Source: Methylophilus sp. QUAN (GTDB taxonomy: Bacteria; Pseudomonadota; Gammaproteobacteria; Burkholderiales; Methylophilaceae). Taken from it: DNA of 64,000 bases. How positions within the stretch are numbered: the stretch's first letter is position 1; each line of letters starts with the position of its first letter. Where the stretch lies: assembly GCF_015354445.1 (NCBI RefSeq), contig NZ_JADKYT010000001.1, positions 1,054,001 to 1,118,000 of the forward strand. Reading direction: 5' to 3'. The notes under the pieces were generated by a model. That model worked only from the letters and a program-made list of their open reading frames with translations, ran no database searches and was not told the DNA's origin. Below, one piece after another: positions 15,533 through 26,232 of the stretch. The translations under genes and the position numbers were made by a program.

Positions 15533-17107
15533 TTAGGCAATTTCCCGTGTTTCCATAAACTGGATATCCGGGTAACGCTCTTGTGCCATTTGCAGGTTAA
15601 CGCGGTTAGGCGCCAGGTAGACGTAGTCATCAGCACTATCCAGGCCGACGTTAAAGCCATACTTATCCGCAATCGCTTTCAGGTCGGCGTCACTGCCCTT
15701 GAGCCAGCGCGCGGTGTAGCAGTCATATGGTTCAAACACCATGTCGACCCCATATTCGTGTTCCAGGCGGTGCGCTACGACGTCAAACTGCAGCATACCT
15801 ACGGCGCCCAAAATCAGGTCGTTGGATAACAGCGGGCGGAACAGTTGCGCCGCGCCTTCTTCGGATAGCTGTTTGAGGCCGATTTGCAGCTGCTTCATTT
15901 TCATCGGGTTTTTAATACGTGCACGACGGAAAAATTCCGGTGCAAATGATGGAATGCCGATAAATTTGAGTGCTTCGTTTTCGGTAAACGTGTCGCCCAG
16001 TTTAATCGTACCGTGGTTAGGGATGCCGATAATGTCACCGGAATAAGCTTCGTCCATGATAGTGCGGTCTTGCGCCATAAACGTAATAGCGTTATTGACG
16101 TTAAGCATCTTGCCCGAAGCAACCTGCTTGATCTTCATGCCACGCTCGAAACGGCCCGAGCACACACGCAAAAACGCAATGCGGTCACGGTGTTTGGGGT
16201 CCATATTGGCCTGGATTTTAAATACAAAACCAGCAAATTTTTCTTCGTTAGCCGCCACAGCACGGGTGGCTGTTTTGCGGGCTTGTGGTGGAGGTGATAA
16301 GTCGACCACCGCATCCAGCAGCGATTGCACGCCGAAGTTATTCACTGCTGAGCCAAAAAATACCGGCGTTTGTTTACCGCTTAAATAGCGCTCTTGATTA
16401 AATTCATTGGAGGCACCACGTACCAGCTCAATATCTACACGCAGCTCTTGCGCCTGGTAGCCAATCAATTCATCCAGTCTTGGATTATCCAGGCCTTGAA
16501 TGGTCTCTGAAGTGCCTTTTTCAGCACGCGGATCAAAGAATAAAATGGAGTCATTGACCAGGCTATACACGCCGCGGAAGGTTTTACCCATACCGATTGG
16601 CCAGGTCATCGGTGCACATTCCATCCCCAATGTCGTTTCGATTTCATCCAGCAGTTCAATCGGCGCGCGGCTTTCGCGGTCCAGCTTGTTGATGAAAGTA
16701 ATAATTGGCGTGTCGCGCATGCGGCAGACGTTAAGCAATTTAATGGTTTGCGCTTCGACGCCGTTTACAGAGTCGATCACCATCACCGCCGAGTCCACGG
16801 CGGTCAGGGTGCGATAGGTATCTTCAGAAAAGTCATCGTGGCCGGGTGTGTCGAGCAGGTTGACCATATGTTCGCGATACGGAAACTGCATGACGGAGGA
16901 GGTCACTGAAATGCCGCGTTGCTTTTCCAGTTCCATCCAGTCTGAGGTGGCATGACGCGCCGCTTTACGGCCACGCACTTCACCGGCGACCTGAATCGCA
17001 CCACCAAACCACAGCAATTTCTCGGTGAGCGTAGTTTTACCCGCATCTGGGTGCGAAATGATGGCAAAGGTACGGCGGCGTTCAACTTCTTGCTGCAAAC
17101 TGGACAT
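15533..17107 (-). CDS. prfC: Peptide chain release factor 3
   Basis: 524-residue translational GTPase that removes RF1/RF2 from the ribosome after termination. G1 HPDAGKTT (19-26), G3 DTPGHDDF (86-93) and the NKLD G4 motif near residue 140 are present. Length is normal and the N-terminus fits the family, so the ATG at 17107 should be right. It has no visible Shine-Dalgarno, because a 13 bp hairpin with a T tail ends 3 bases before the ATG. It stands within 1 kb of prfB. Confidence 0.96.
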   Translation of the reverse strand: MSSLQQEVERRRTFAIISHPDAGKTTLTEKLLWFGGAIQVAGEVRGRKAARHATSDWMELEKQRGISVTSSVMQFPYREHMVNLLDTPGHDDFSEDTYRTLTAVDSAVMVIDSVNGVEAQTIKLLNVCRMRDTPIITFINKLDRESRAPIELLDEIETTLGMECAPMTWPIGMGKTFRGVYSLVNDSILFFDPRAEKGTSETIQGLDNPRLDELIGYQAQELRVDIELVRGASNEFNQERYLSGKQTPVFFGSAVNNFGVQSLLDAVVDLSPPPQARKTATRAVAANEEKFAGFVFKIQANMDPKHRDRIAFLRVCSGRFERGMKIKQVASGKMLNVNNAITFMAQDRTIMDEAYSGDIIGIPNHGTIKLGDTFTENEALKFIGIPSFAPEFFRRARIKNPMKMKQLQIGLKQLSEEGAAQLFRPLLSNDLILGAVGMLQFDVVAHRLEHEYGVDMVFEPYDCYTARWLKGSDADLKAIADKYGFNVGLDSADDYVYLAPNRVNLQMAQERYPDIQFMETREIA

Positions 17108-17108
17108 G

Positions 17109-17141
17109 AAAAAATAGCGCTTTGGGAAAAAGCGCTATTTT
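17109..17141 (-). terminator. Terminator-like hairpin abutting the prfC start codon
   Basis: Perfect 13 bp stem, AAAATAGCGCTTT (17111-17123) with AAAGCGCTATTTT (17129-17141), 5-base loop. Read on the minus strand it ends in six T and then C-ATG of prfC. It probably ends transcripts of the upstream acs gene, but it also covers the place of the prfC ribosome binding site. Confidence 0.78.
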
Positions 17142-17183
17142 AACCCAGATTTTACATTGGGCCGCATCATGCACCTGGCCGGA

Positions 17184-17246
17184 TTATTTTCGCATCAGGA
17201 AAATGGCTACTGCCGCGAACACAATCAGGATAATCAGGCCTTCCAC
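17184..17246 (-). CDS. Possible 20-residue membrane microprotein downstream of acs
   Basis: GTG start, reading (V/M)EGLIILIVFAAVAIFLMRK: a single hydrophobic helix with a basic end, starting 13 bases after the acs stop codon and followed by the 17109-17141 hairpin. No good ribosome binding site is seen. It could be a real small membrane protein or chance; no homologue is known to me. Confidence 0.3.
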   Translation of the reverse strand: MEGLIILIVFAAVAIFLMRK

Positions 17247-17259
17247 ATTCAGTCCAGTC

Positions 17260-19236
17260 TTAATTGATTGGCTGTTTCAATTGTTCCAGAATGGCGGGGT
17301 TGTCCAATGTGGAAATGTCAGAAGTGATTTCTTCGCCTTTCGCCAGGCTGCGCAACAAACGACGCATGATTTTGCCTGAGCGGGTTTTGGGCAGATTGTC
17401 GCCAAAGCGGATTTCGTCCGGTTTGGCAATCGGGCCAATTTCCTTACCTACCCATTCGCGCAGTTCAGCAACGATTTTTTTCGCTTCTTCACCTTCCGGG
17501 CGCTTGCCTTTGAGCACGACATAGGCCACCACAGACTCACCTTTGATCGGGTGCGGTTTACCCACCACGGCAGATTCTGCCACTAAATGATTGGCAACCA
17601 GGGCTGATTCAATTTCCATGGTGCCTAATCGATGACCAGACACGTTCAACACATCATCAATACGGCCCATGATGGTGAAGTTGCCGGTGTTGACATCACG
17701 TACCGCGCCATCGCCTGCCAGGTACAAGTTGCCGCCCAGTTCAGCCGGGAAGTAGCTGGTTTTATAACGCTCAGGGTCGTTATAAATAGTACGTATCATG
17801 GATGGCCAGGGTTTTTTAATCACCAACAGGCCGCCGCTGCCCCAGGGAATGTCTTTGCCTGTTTCATCCACCACGTCGATATCAATGCCGGGGAAGGGGA
17901 GAGTGCAGGAGCCTGGTACCAGTGGTGTCGCCCCTGGTAATGGGGTGATCACATGGCCGCCAGTTTCAGTTTGCCAGAAAGTGTCCACAATCGGGCAACG
18001 GTTGCCGCCGACTTGCTCGTAGTACCACATCCAGGCTTCAGGGTTGATCGGTTCGCCGACGGTGCCCAGCAGCCGCAGGCTGGATAAGTCAAAGTGGTTA
18101 GGATGGGTGGTGAAATCAGTTTCACCGGCTTTGATCAATGAACGGATCGCTGTTGGCGCGGTGTAAAACACGCTGACTTTGTGGCGCTGGATCATTTCCC
18201 AGAAACGGCCAGCGTTAGGGAAAGTCGGAATACCTTCAAACACAATTTGTGTGGCGCCCATAGCCAGCGGTCCGTAGGTCACATAGCTGTGGCCGGTAAT
18301 CCAGCCCACATCGGCCGTGCACCAGTAAATATCGTCAGGCTTAATGTCAAAAGTCCAGCGCATGGTATTCATGGCATGCAGCAAGTAACCGGCCGAGCTA
18401 TGTTGTACGCCTTTGGGCTTGCCGGTAGAGCCGGAGGTGTAAAGCAGGAACAGCGGATGCTCGGCATCGACCATCACCGGTTCACAGGTGTTGGCCTTGT
18501 CGGCAATCAGGTCATGCCACCAAACACATTTGCTATCCCAGACCACGTCCTGGCCGGTTTTCTTGAATACCACCATATGGCGGATGCTGTCACAGCCACC
18601 CATGGCAATGCCTTCATCGACCGCTTGTTTCAGTGGCAGGGTTTTGCCGCCGCGGTATTGACCGTCAGAAGTGATGACGGCGACTGCACCGGCATCGATA
18701 ATCCGTTCATTCAGGCTCTTTGCTGAGAAACCGCCGAATACCACGGAGTGGATAATGCCCAGGCGTGCACAGGCCTGCATGGCGACGATGGCTTCAATGC
18801 CCATCGGCAGATAGATAATGACGCGGTCACCTTTGACCAGATTGAGCGACTTCAAGCCGTTGGCGAACTGGCATACCTGGTGATACAGCGCTTTATACGT
18901 GACATTTTTAACGTCGCCGTTATCTGCTTCAAAAATAATGGCGGTTTTATTCGGGATGGTTTGCAGGTGCTTGTCCAGGCAGTTGGCGGAGACGTTCAGC
19001 TCGCCATCTTCAAACCATTTATAAAATGGCGCATTGTCCTGGTTCAGCGTTTTGCTGAATGGCTTGTGCCAAATCAATAACTCGCGTGCCAGTTTGGCCC
19101 AAAATCCTTCGTAATCCTGCAATGCTTCTGCATGCAGACGCTGGTATTCCTCCATGCTGCCCACGGCGGCCTGGCTGGAAAAAGCCTTGCCCGGCGCAAA
19201 TACGCGGTGTTCATGAAGTACAGATTCGATAGACAT
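17260..19236 (-). CDS. acs: Acetate-CoA ligase (acetyl-CoA synthetase)
   Basis: 658-residue AMP-forming ligase converting acetate, ATP and CoA to acetyl-CoA in the cytoplasm. Adenylate-forming signature [11 protein letters not shown], then the WQTETGG motif and the C-terminal [11 protein letters not shown], whose lysine (about 622) is the residue controlled by acetylation in the family. I chose the ATG at 19236 because GGGGGA lies 4 bases upstream; a TTG further out adds 4 residues. It is transcribed divergently from glnE. Confidence 0.96.
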   Translation of the reverse strand: MSIESVLHEHRVFAPGKAFSSQAAVGSMEEYQRLHAEALQDYEGFWAKLARELLIWHKPFSKTLNQDNAPFYKWFEDGELNVSANCLDKHLQTIPNKTAIIFEADNGDVKNVTYKALYHQVCQFANGLKSLNLVKGDRVIIYLPMGIEAIVAMQACARLGIIHSVVFGGFSAKSLNERIIDAGAVAVITSDGQYRGGKTLPLKQAVDEGIAMGGCDSIRHMVVFKKTGQDVVWDSKCVWWHDLIADKANTCEPVMVDAEHPLFLLYTSGSTGKPKGVQHSSAGYLLHAMNTMRWTFDIKPDDIYWCTADVGWITGHSYVTYGPLAMGATQIVFEGIPTFPNAGRFWEMIQRHKVSVFYTAPTAIRSLIKAGETDFTTHPNHFDLSSLRLLGTVGEPINPEAWMWYYEQVGGNRCPIVDTFWQTETGGHVITPLPGATPLVPGSCTLPFPGIDIDVVDETGKDIPWGSGGLLVIKKPWPSMIRTIYNDPERYKTSYFPAELGGNLYLAGDGAVRDVNTGNFTIMGRIDDVLNVSGHRLGTMEIESALVANHLVAESAVVGKPHPIKGESVVAYVVLKGKRPEGEEAKKIVAELREWVGKEIGPIAKPDEIRFGDNLPKTRSGKIMRRLLRSLAKGEEITSDISTLDNPAILEQLKQPIN

Positions 19237-19354
19237 AGCGTCCCCCAAAAATCAATGTCAAAAAATGAAAGTGTGAGCGAACCTCAGGTATTATTGTTTT
19301 GGTTCTGATTGACAAACTCTCCGAGCACACAACTCATTACAAGAGCAAAAACTC

Positions 19355-22078
19355 ATGCAACAGCTTGCACAAATTCTAACAGAAAAGCAGGTCGCGTCTA
19401 CAGAGGCCGCCTATTTGCTACATGCAGCAGCCTGCAGCCCATTTTTTGCCAGATTCGTTACGAAACATACAGATTTTATAACTGATTTGTTAGATAACTT
19501 ATATAAGACATATAAGACTGAAGATGTTAACACTTTGTTTTTATATGAAAAAGATATTGAAGAATCTGTTTTTTTGCAACAAATCAGACTGATCCGGCAA
19601 CGTTTAATGGCGCATATGATTGTCCGCGATTTGAATGGCCTGGCAGACTTTGCTGAAGTGGCAGAAACCACCAGTGCACTGGCAGAGTCTGCGATTACGG
19701 CTGCTGTGGACTTTTATCACGCCCGTTTGGCAGAAACCTATGGCAACCCGCGCGATGCCCAGGGGCAGGTGCAACGCATGATTGTGGTCGGCATGGGCAA
19801 GCTGGGTGGTCGCGAACTCAATGTGTCGTCTGACATTGACCTGATTTTTGCCTACGAGCAGGAAGGTGATACGGATGGTGCAAAGTCCATCAGCAACCAG
19901 GATTTTTTTACCAGATTAGGCAAAAAGGTCATTGCTGCGCTGGATGATGTCACGGCAGATGGTTTTGTGTTTCGTGTCGATATGCGCTTGCGGCCATTTG
20001 GCTCTGAAGGTGCCCTGGTGTGTAACCTGGATGCGCTGGAAGATTATTACCAGAATTATGGCCGCGAGTGGGAACGTTATGCCTGGATTAAAGGCCGTGC
20101 CGTGTGCGGGCCTGACGCAGCGCTGACCAAGGTCATGAAGCCTTTCGTGTTCCGCAAATACCTGGATTTCAACGCCTATGCGTCCATGCGGGATCTGAAA
20201 GTGCAGATTCAGCGCGATGTGGTGCAACGCCGTTTGTCGGACAATATCAAGCTGGGACGTGGCGGTATTCGCGAGGTGGAGTTTATTGCGCAGGTATTCC
20301 AGTTGATCCGAGGCGGGCAAGTCCCGGATTTGCAGATCAAACCCACATTGGCGGTGCTGGATTGTCTGGCAATGCGTGGCATGTTGCCAGCTAACGATGT
20401 CGCGGCGTTAAAAGAAAGCTATATTTACCTGCGCAACCTGGAACACCGCCTGATGTATATCGATGACCAGCAAACACAGGATTTACCAGACTCTGAGACT
20501 TACCGTGGCTATTTATTGCAAATGCTCAGGCAGTCAGATTGGGCCAGTTTTATTGCTGAGCTGAATATCCACCGTGACCGCGTGCAACGTTTTTTCGACG
20601 ATACATTTAAAGACGAGCAAAGCAATGACTTGCAGCAGGAAACGGCGCTGTGGCAAGGCACCGTGAGCGGCAACGAAGCCGGGCAATGGCTGGTCCAGCA
20701 CGGTTACACCCGGGCCGATGATATTGTGCATTTGCTGCAGCAAACGCGTAATAGCCAGCGTATCCAGCAGTTGCCTGAGCAGAGCCGTCGCCGCCTGGAT
20801 CAACTCATGCCTTTGTTGTTACGCGAAGCGAGCCAGCAGCAAAGCACTACGCCGGATATGGCACTGATCCGTACGCTGGATTTGCTGGAAAGCATCTGCC
20901 GCCGCGCCAGTTATCTGGCGTTGCTGGCCGAGTTTCCGGATGCGCTGGCTTTGATTGTGAAACTCTGTGCCGCCAGCCCGTGGATTGCGCAATATGTGTC
21001 TGCCCACCCGATTTTGCTCGATGAGTTGCTGAATAAGCAAACGCTGTTCAAGCGGCTGGATGCGGCGCAATTAAAGATTGAGCTCACGCGCCATATGCAT
21101 CAGCTGGCGGGCGATGTGGAGGCGCAAATGGACGCCATGCGCCATTTCAAGCATGCCAATGTGCTCAAAATCGCCGCTCAGGACTTGATGACTGCTTTGC
21201 CGCTGGAGGCGATTTCAGATGACTTGAGCGCGCTGGCGGATGTGATTTTGCAGGTGAGTGTGCAAACGGTGTGGCAAAACCTGTCGTTTAAGCATCTCGA
21301 AGTACCCAAGTTTGCGGTGATCGGCTACGGCAAACTGGGCGGCAAAGAGCTCGGTTACTTATCTGACCTGGATATTATTTTCCTGTTTGAAGATGAGGCC
21401 GACAGGGCACAGGAAATTTATGCGCGTTTTGCCCAGCGCCTGAATACCTGGTTTAACACGCTGACCAATGCCGGGTTGTTATATGAAACCGACTTACAGT
21501 TGCGGCCGGATGGTAACAGTGGATTGCTGGTGAGTACGGTGCAGGCGTTTGCCGAATACCAGCAACACAAGGCCTGGGTATGGGAGCACCAGGCCATTAC
21601 ACGTGCGCGGTGTGTGGCTGGCGATGCTGCGATTGGTGCATCGTTTGAACAGATACGCCGCCAGATTATGTGCCAGCCACGCGACACCTCTGCACTCAAG
21701 CAAGAGATTGCCCGGATGCGCGAAAAAATGCGCGAAGCGCATAAACCCAAAGCGGGGCGTTTCGACGTCAAACAGGGCGTCGGCGGTATTATTGATGTCG
21801 AGTTTATCGTGCAATACCTGGTGTTGGCACAATCGGCGCATTATCCTGAGTTGACCGACAATATTGGCAATATTGCCTTATTGCAGCGTTGTGCCCAACT
21901 GGGCTTGATTGCGTCAAGTGCGCTGGCTGAAAGCGTCGCGGATGCTTACCGTGAATATCGTACCTTGATCCATCATGCCAAACTGCAAGGTCAGGATGCA
22001 GTAGTGGCCGATGATCAATTGCAAGCCGAGCGGGCTGCTGTGGTGCAATTGTGGCAGGCCCTGTTCGCTGGCAATTAG
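19355..22078 (+). CDS. glnE: Bifunctional glutamine synthetase adenylyltransferase/adenylyl-removing enzyme
   Basis: 907 residues, slightly shorter than the E. coli enzyme. It adds or removes AMP on glutamine synthetase according to nitrogen status, in concert with PII. Two nucleotidyltransferase domains each carry the GxGKLGG...SD[IL]D motif: about 146-163 (de-adenylylating half) and 656-673 (adenylylating half). Its first ~85 codons are more AT-rich than the rest. Its 3' end faces the diguanylate cyclase gene with only 9 bases between stops and no obvious terminator. Confidence 0.96.
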   Translation: MQQLAQILTEKQVASTEAAYLLHAAACSPFFARFVTKHTDFITDLLDNLYKTYKTEDVNTLFLYEKDIEESVFLQQIRLIRQRLMAHMIVRDLNGLADFAEVAETTSALAESAITAAVDFYHARLAETYGNPRDAQGQVQRMIVVGMGKLGGRELNVSSDIDLIFAYEQEGDTDGAKSISNQDFFTRLGKKVIAALDDVTADGFVFRVDMRLRPFGSEGALVCNLDALEDYYQNYGREWERYAWIKGRAVCGPDAALTKVMKPFVFRKYLDFNAYASMRDLKVQIQRDVVQRRLSDNIKLGRGGIREVEFIAQVFQLIRGGQVPDLQIKPTLAVLDCLAMRGMLPANDVAALKESYIYLRNLEHRLMYIDDQQTQDLPDSETYRGYLLQMLRQSDWASFIAELNIHRDRVQRFFDDTFKDEQSNDLQQETALWQGTVSGNEAGQWLVQHGYTRADDIVHLLQQTRNSQRIQQLPEQSRRRLDQLMPLLLREASQQQSTTPDMALIRTLDLLESICRRASYLALLAEFPDALALIVKLCAASPWIAQYVSAHPILLDELLNKQTLFKRLDAAQLKIELTRHMHQLAGDVEAQMDAMRHFKHANVLKIAAQDLMTALPLEAISDDLSALADVILQVSVQTVWQNLSFKHLEVPKFAVIGYGKLGGKELGYLSDLDIIFLFEDEADRAQEIYARFAQRLNTWFNTLTNAGLLYETDLQLRPDGNSGLLVSTVQAFAEYQQHKAWVWEHQAITRARCVAGDAAIGASFEQIRRQIMCQPRDTSALKQEIARMREKMREAHKPKAGRFDVKQGVGGIIDVEFIVQYLVLAQSAHYPELTDNIGNIALLQRCAQLGLIASSALAESVADAYREYRTLIHHAKLQGQDAVVADDQLQAERAAVVQLWQALFAGN

Positions 22079-22087
22079 ACTGGTGCG

Positions 22088-24040
22088 CTAACTGTCTGGC
22101 GCATCCTCTTGTGGCGTTGGGCTTCCGCTGTAAGTGATCACCAGATTGCGGCCAGACTGCTTAGCTTCATAAAGCGCCAGGTCGGCATGCTTATACAGCA
22201 ACTCATAGGCATAAATAGTCTCTGTCGCACAAGAGATGCCGATGCTGATAGTGGTGTGGAAGCTTTGTATGCGTTGCGTGGTATAAAACGACAACTCGGC
22301 AATCCTGACACGGATGCGTTCGGCAATCACGCGTGCTTCTTCCAGGCTGGTGTTGGGCAAGACCACGGCGAACTCTTCGCCGCCCAATCTGCCCAGCAGG
22401 TCTTTTTCACGGATGGTGTTTTCTATGGTGCGTGCACAAGCGACCAGCACCTGATCGCCTTGCGGATGGCCGTAAGTGTCGTTGATGACTTTGAAAAAAT
22501 CTATATCCAGCATCAGGAAACATAACGGCTCGCCAGCATGATCTGCTTGTTGCAATAAGGCCTTGGCTCGATTGTAAAAAGAGTGGCGGTTGGGGATTTG
22601 CGTCAGGCTATCAATCGTGGCTTCTTTTTCTGCCTTGTCTTTTGCCCGTTGCAATTCACGCGTCCTCACCTTGACCTGGTCCTCTAGGGAGTGGGTCAGG
22701 CGCTGCATGTCGCTACGGAAGTGCTGCAAACTGCCAGACATACTTTTGAACAGTTTGGCCAGCTTGCCAATTTCATTATCCAGGTGGTCCGGTAAAGGCA
22801 GTGCATTGCTGGTGATTTTTTCGTACCGTTGCCCTTCAATGGCGCTGGATGCGTCCATAAAGGTTTCCAGCGGCTGCACAACTTTTTTCATCATTACCAG
22901 ATACAGCATGATGAGTTCAATCACCAGTGCAAACAGGCTGACAATCAGGATGAATTTCGCTGCCTTGAGCGATGGCGAGGAGAGCAGCGATTTGGGGTAG
23001 ACGGTGACAAACCACCAGCCCGGGCCGTCAATTTTGGTCACTGCAAGAAACTCTTCATCGGCCTCGACAATAAAGTAATCTTTTTGTTTTTTCTGGATAT
23101 GGGTTTGCAGCGTTTTAAAGTAATGTTGCAGCTGCGTGTCTTTTAGCTGTGAAATCATCAACATGCCGCGTGTGCGGTTCATCTCTTTGATTTTTTCCGG
23201 GTGTGCAATCAGGCGGCCGTCATCCCGGAAAATAAAGTTATAGGTGCCGGACAAATGGTCGTTAAACACGCGGTCAAACAAGGCGTTCAGCAAGATATCG
23301 TGGCCGATATTCAGGGTATTGGTCGGTGTGATATCAATCGGCGTTTCCAGTGACACCATCCATTCCAGCGCAGTTGGGTCGTAGTAGAGCCCGGTCCACA
23401 CGCTTTTGCGTTCGGGATTATTTTGCCGCGTGGTGATATAGACCCACTCTTCACTGAGCACGTTTAGCTTGCTGGTGGCGTTATCCGCCCATCTCACGCC
23501 TGGCCAATACACAATGTTGACGTTCTCAGGCATGGAGACGTAGAGGTTGGCAAACTGCTGGGTCCAGGCCACGCCAAAGTGGTCCACCATGGTGTAGGCA
23601 AGCAGCAGTTTCTTTCTAAAGGCATTGTTTTCAATCGGCGCATTGGCGCCAATATAGGCGGTGACATCCTTGCTGAGCAGGCCGGAGTGATTGAAATAAC
23701 CATCGTAGGCTTTTTTCTGTAAGCGGATGGTCTGGTCTGGTCTTCTTTCAAACGCATGCCAAAAGAATTGGTCGTTATAGAAGAAGTCCTGCTGCCAGTG
23801 CGCCAGGTAAGTCGCCCTGAATATCTGGTGATTCGATTCCGCCAGTTTGAAAATCCCGCTCTCCCGCTGCCCGCGCTCCTGAATGTAGTGCTCCAGGCCG
23901 TCTATGGTTGAACTGACCAGGGTTTTGTAAATGTGCCAATAGGTGAGGGCGCTGACGGCAATGATGACGATGCTGACCCTGACGGCCATCTGCAACATCA
24001 CATCCATGGTCAACGATTGTTTGTAGTTCGGGAAACGCAT
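22088..24040 (-). CDS. Membrane-bound diguanylate cyclase (sensor, HAMP-like linker, GGDEF)
   Basis: About 650 residues. A first transmembrane helix (~18-40), a long periplasmic region (~45-355, probably a Cache-type sensor), a second helix (~362-385), a HAMP/coiled-coil linker (~385-470) and a C-terminal GGDEF domain. The active site is GGEEF (553-557), and RxxD (REKD) five residues upstream is the inhibitory I-site, so it should make c-di-GMP and be feedback-inhibited. ATG at 24040 is taken; a TTG two codons earlier is possible. The signal sensed is unknown. Confidence 0.9.
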   Translation of the reverse strand: MRFPNYKQSLTMDVMLQMAVRVSIVIIAVSALTYWHIYKTLVSSTIDGLEHYIQERGQRESGIFKLAESNHQIFRATYLAHWQQDFFYNDQFFWHAFERRPDQTIRLQKKAYDGYFNHSGLLSKDVTAYIGANAPIENNAFRKKLLLAYTMVDHFGVAWTQQFANLYVSMPENVNIVYWPGVRWADNATSKLNVLSEEWVYITTRQNNPERKSVWTGLYYDPTALEWMVSLETPIDITPTNTLNIGHDILLNALFDRVFNDHLSGTYNFIFRDDGRLIAHPEKIKEMNRTRGMLMISQLKDTQLQHYFKTLQTHIQKKQKDYFIVEADEEFLAVTKIDGPGWWFVTVYPKSLLSSPSLKAAKFILIVSLFALVIELIMLYLVMMKKVVQPLETFMDASSAIEGQRYEKITSNALPLPDHLDNEIGKLAKLFKSMSGSLQHFRSDMQRLTHSLEDQVKVRTRELQRAKDKAEKEATIDSLTQIPNRHSFYNRAKALLQQADHAGEPLCFLMLDIDFFKVINDTYGHPQGDQVLVACARTIENTIREKDLLGRLGGEEFAVVLPNTSLEEARVIAERIRVRIAELSFYTTQRIQSFHTTISIGISCATETIYAYELLYKHADLALYEAKQSGRNLVITYSGSPTPQEDAPDS

Positions 24041-24403
24041 TATCAATCCGGGAAAGCTATATTTCTGAAGGCAGTGAAAAACTTTCTGAATATGAATTCA
24101 CGGAGAATGGCAGATGGTTATTGCAGACATACACGCTCAAATCTTGTATTTATGTTGTTTTGTTTTATATCAATCCGCCTGTGGCAAGGATTGTTTCACA
24201 GCTCTGAGAGTCAACATACTCCTGCGCTTGCAGGGATGCAATGACTAAATAAGACTAATTGCATTGCGTGTGGCGGATTGCTGCAATTATGCTGATTTTG
24301 TTGAAAACGAGCGGGAACGGGTATGGTTGACAGCGTCGGCCTGCGAATGAGCATACTTCATCCGCCAGGCTTAGCTGGTAGATCATGGTGGGTATGGCTG
24401 CTT
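24041..24403. other. Intergenic stretch without recognised gene
   Basis: 363 bases between the divergently oriented ends of the cyclase start and the dhaK stop. I see no credible ORF, RNA gene, strong terminator or clear promoter pair here. Confidence 0.5.
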
Positions 24404-25402
24404 TTAGCAGCCCCAGCGTAAACCGGCCGTATGTACGGGGCTGTCCCAGTGTTGTTTGATATCGTTATCCAGCAGGCACACGGTGAGTGAAGCACCTGCC
24501 ATGTCGATGGCGGTAATATAGTTACCGACCAGGCTACGGGCAATGCTGAATCCTTTTTCTGTGAGCAATTTCGCCGCCGTGTTGTAAATCAGGTATAGCT
24601 CCATGAGTGGCGTGGCGCCCAGGCCATTCACCAGCAGCAAAATGTCGCCTTGGGTCGGTAATTGTTTGGCCTCGAAGTCGTGCACGATGGCATTTACCAT
24701 GTCGGCAACAATGACATCCGCTGTACGCATCGCTTCGCGGCGACGGCCCGGTTCACCGTGGATGCCGACACCCATTTCGATTTCGCTATCGCTGATGTCG
24801 AAGGTGGGTCGACCGGCGGCAGGCACGGTACAGCTAGTGAGCGCGACGCCTATGCTGGAGGTAAGCAGGTTAATTTTATCGCCCAGCGCCTTGCAACTGG
24901 CGAGGTCGGCACCGGTTTCTGCCAGGCTGCCAACACATTTCTCAACAATGACTGTCCCTGCCACGCCGCGGCGGCCGGTGGTATAGGTGCTGTTGACGAC
25001 GGCACAATCATCCGAAGTGAGCACTGTGGCATGTTCAAATGGCAGCATTTCGGCAGCCATTTCAAAGTTCATGACATCGCCGGCATAGTTTTTAACGATA
25101 AATAGCACGCCTTTATCGGCATGCACCGCTTCGGCTGCAGCCAGCATCTGATCTGGTGTGGGGGAGGTGAATACCTGGCCAGGACAGGCCGCATCCAGCA
25201 TGCCTTTGCCTACATAGCCCGCATGTAGTGGTTCATGGCCGGAGCCACCGCCAGAAATGATAGCGACCTTCTGTTGTGATTTTTGTTTGCGGCTGACAAA
25301 GGTCGGGTCGAATTGCACTTCGACCAGGTCGCCGTGCGCCGTGGCAAAGCCAGTCAGGCTTTCAACCAGCATGTGATCAATATTGTTGACGAATTTTTTC
25401 AT
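24404..25402 (-). CDS. dhaK: Dihydroxyacetone kinase subunit DhaK
   Basis: 332-residue substrate-binding subunit that covalently holds dihydroxyacetone through a histidine; the GVGIHGEPGRRR motif carries that residue. SGGGSGHEPLHAGYVGKGML near residue 50 is the typical substrate loop. It works with DhaL, encoded 75 bases upstream. In this length class the phosphate usually comes from a PTS component (DhaM), which is not in the window. In a methylotroph it would feed C3 sugar phosphates. Confidence 0.94.
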   Translation of the reverse strand: MKKFVNNIDHMLVESLTGFATAHGDLVEVQFDPTFVSRKQKSQQKVAIISGGGSGHEPLHAGYVGKGMLDAACPGQVFTSPTPDQMLAAAEAVHADKGVLFIVKNYAGDVMNFEMAAEMLPFEHATVLTSDDCAVVNSTYTTGRRGVAGTVIVEKCVGSLAETGADLASCKALGDKINLLTSSIGVALTSCTVPAAGRPTFDISDSEIEMGVGIHGEPGRRREAMRTADVIVADMVNAIVHDFEAKQLPTQGDILLLVNGLGATPLMELYLIYNTAAKLLTEKGFSIARSLVGNYITAIDMAGASLTVCLLDNDIKQHWDSPVHTAGLRWGC

Positions 25403-25477
25403 ATCAATGCCCCTGTTCTTTGGTAAGCGTATGGCGTAATGTCCGGCTGGGAGTGGTTTGCTTGTGGTGGCCTTGTT

Positions 25478-26110
25478 TTATTGTTTCGATAGCACAAGGT
25501 CACAGATGGTATCTATCATCACCTGGCAGCTTTTTGCGCCAGCATCCAGGTGGCCGATGGCGCGCTCGCCCAAGCCTGAAGCACGGCCTTTGGTCGCCAG
25601 CATATTGCGGGTAGATTCCAGGCCGTCGCTGGCAATGGTTTTCAGTGCCGCAGAGATGTCTTTGCTGGATTGACCTTGCTCTGCCAGTTGCTTGAATGCC
25701 GTGGCCACCGGGATCAGCACATCCAACATGGTTTTTTCACCGGCTTGTGCCTTGCCGCGTTGCATGATCGCCTGCACGCCTGCCTCAAACGCAAGTGCGA
25801 TTTGCAGTGTGGTCATGGTGTCGCTGGTTTTAAGCGTTTTACTCATGCTCATAAAGAAACTGGCAAATAAAGGTCCGGAGGCGCCGCCAATGGTGCTGAG
25901 TAACTTCATGCCGATCTTGTTCAGTGCATCGGCGCTAGATAGGGTGCTGAGTTCATCTGCCAGGCCAGTAATCGCCTCGCAGCCACGCTTCATATTTATG
26001 TAATGATCGCCATCGCCGATCTCGCGGTCCAGACATTCAATATCAGCTTCATGGGCCAGGATGGCATCGCGGATGGCGGCGGCATAGTGATTGATGGCAG
26101 AACTGTTCAT
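25478..26110 (-). CDS. dhaL: Dihydroxyacetone kinase subunit DhaL
   Basis: 210-residue nucleotide-binding subunit. The metal/nucleotide site IGDGDHYINMKRG and the later GGASGPLFASFF loop are seen. It phosphorylates dihydroxyacetone held by DhaK, with ADP as cofactor re-phosphorylated by DhaM in PTS-type systems or ATP in others. I chose the ATG at 26110, since upstream codons do not resemble the family. First gene of dhaL-dhaK. Confidence 0.92.
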   Translation of the reverse strand: MNSSAINHYAAAIRDAILAHEADIECLDREIGDGDHYINMKRGCEAITGLADELSTLSSADALNKIGMKLLSTIGGASGPLFASFFMSMSKTLKTSDTMTTLQIALAFEAGVQAIMQRGKAQAGEKTMLDVLIPVATAFKQLAEQGQSSKDISAALKTIASDGLESTRNMLATKGRASGLGERAIGHLDAGAKSCQVMIDTICDLVLSKQ

Positions 26111-26232
26111 GGTATGGCAGCTTAACGAGACTGAAAACCGCATGTTACTCACAAGCCTGCTGCGTCGGCAAGTCTGATTTTGTTGTTTTCAGGGTAGGCG
26201 TTTTGGTCGCTTGCGTTTAAAATAGCGCCGCG

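Noticed and set aside
24358-24543. Short minus-strand open frame near the end of dhaK, possibly a dhaM remnant.
   Set aside because: It is an out-of-frame shadow of dhaK with no PTS motif.
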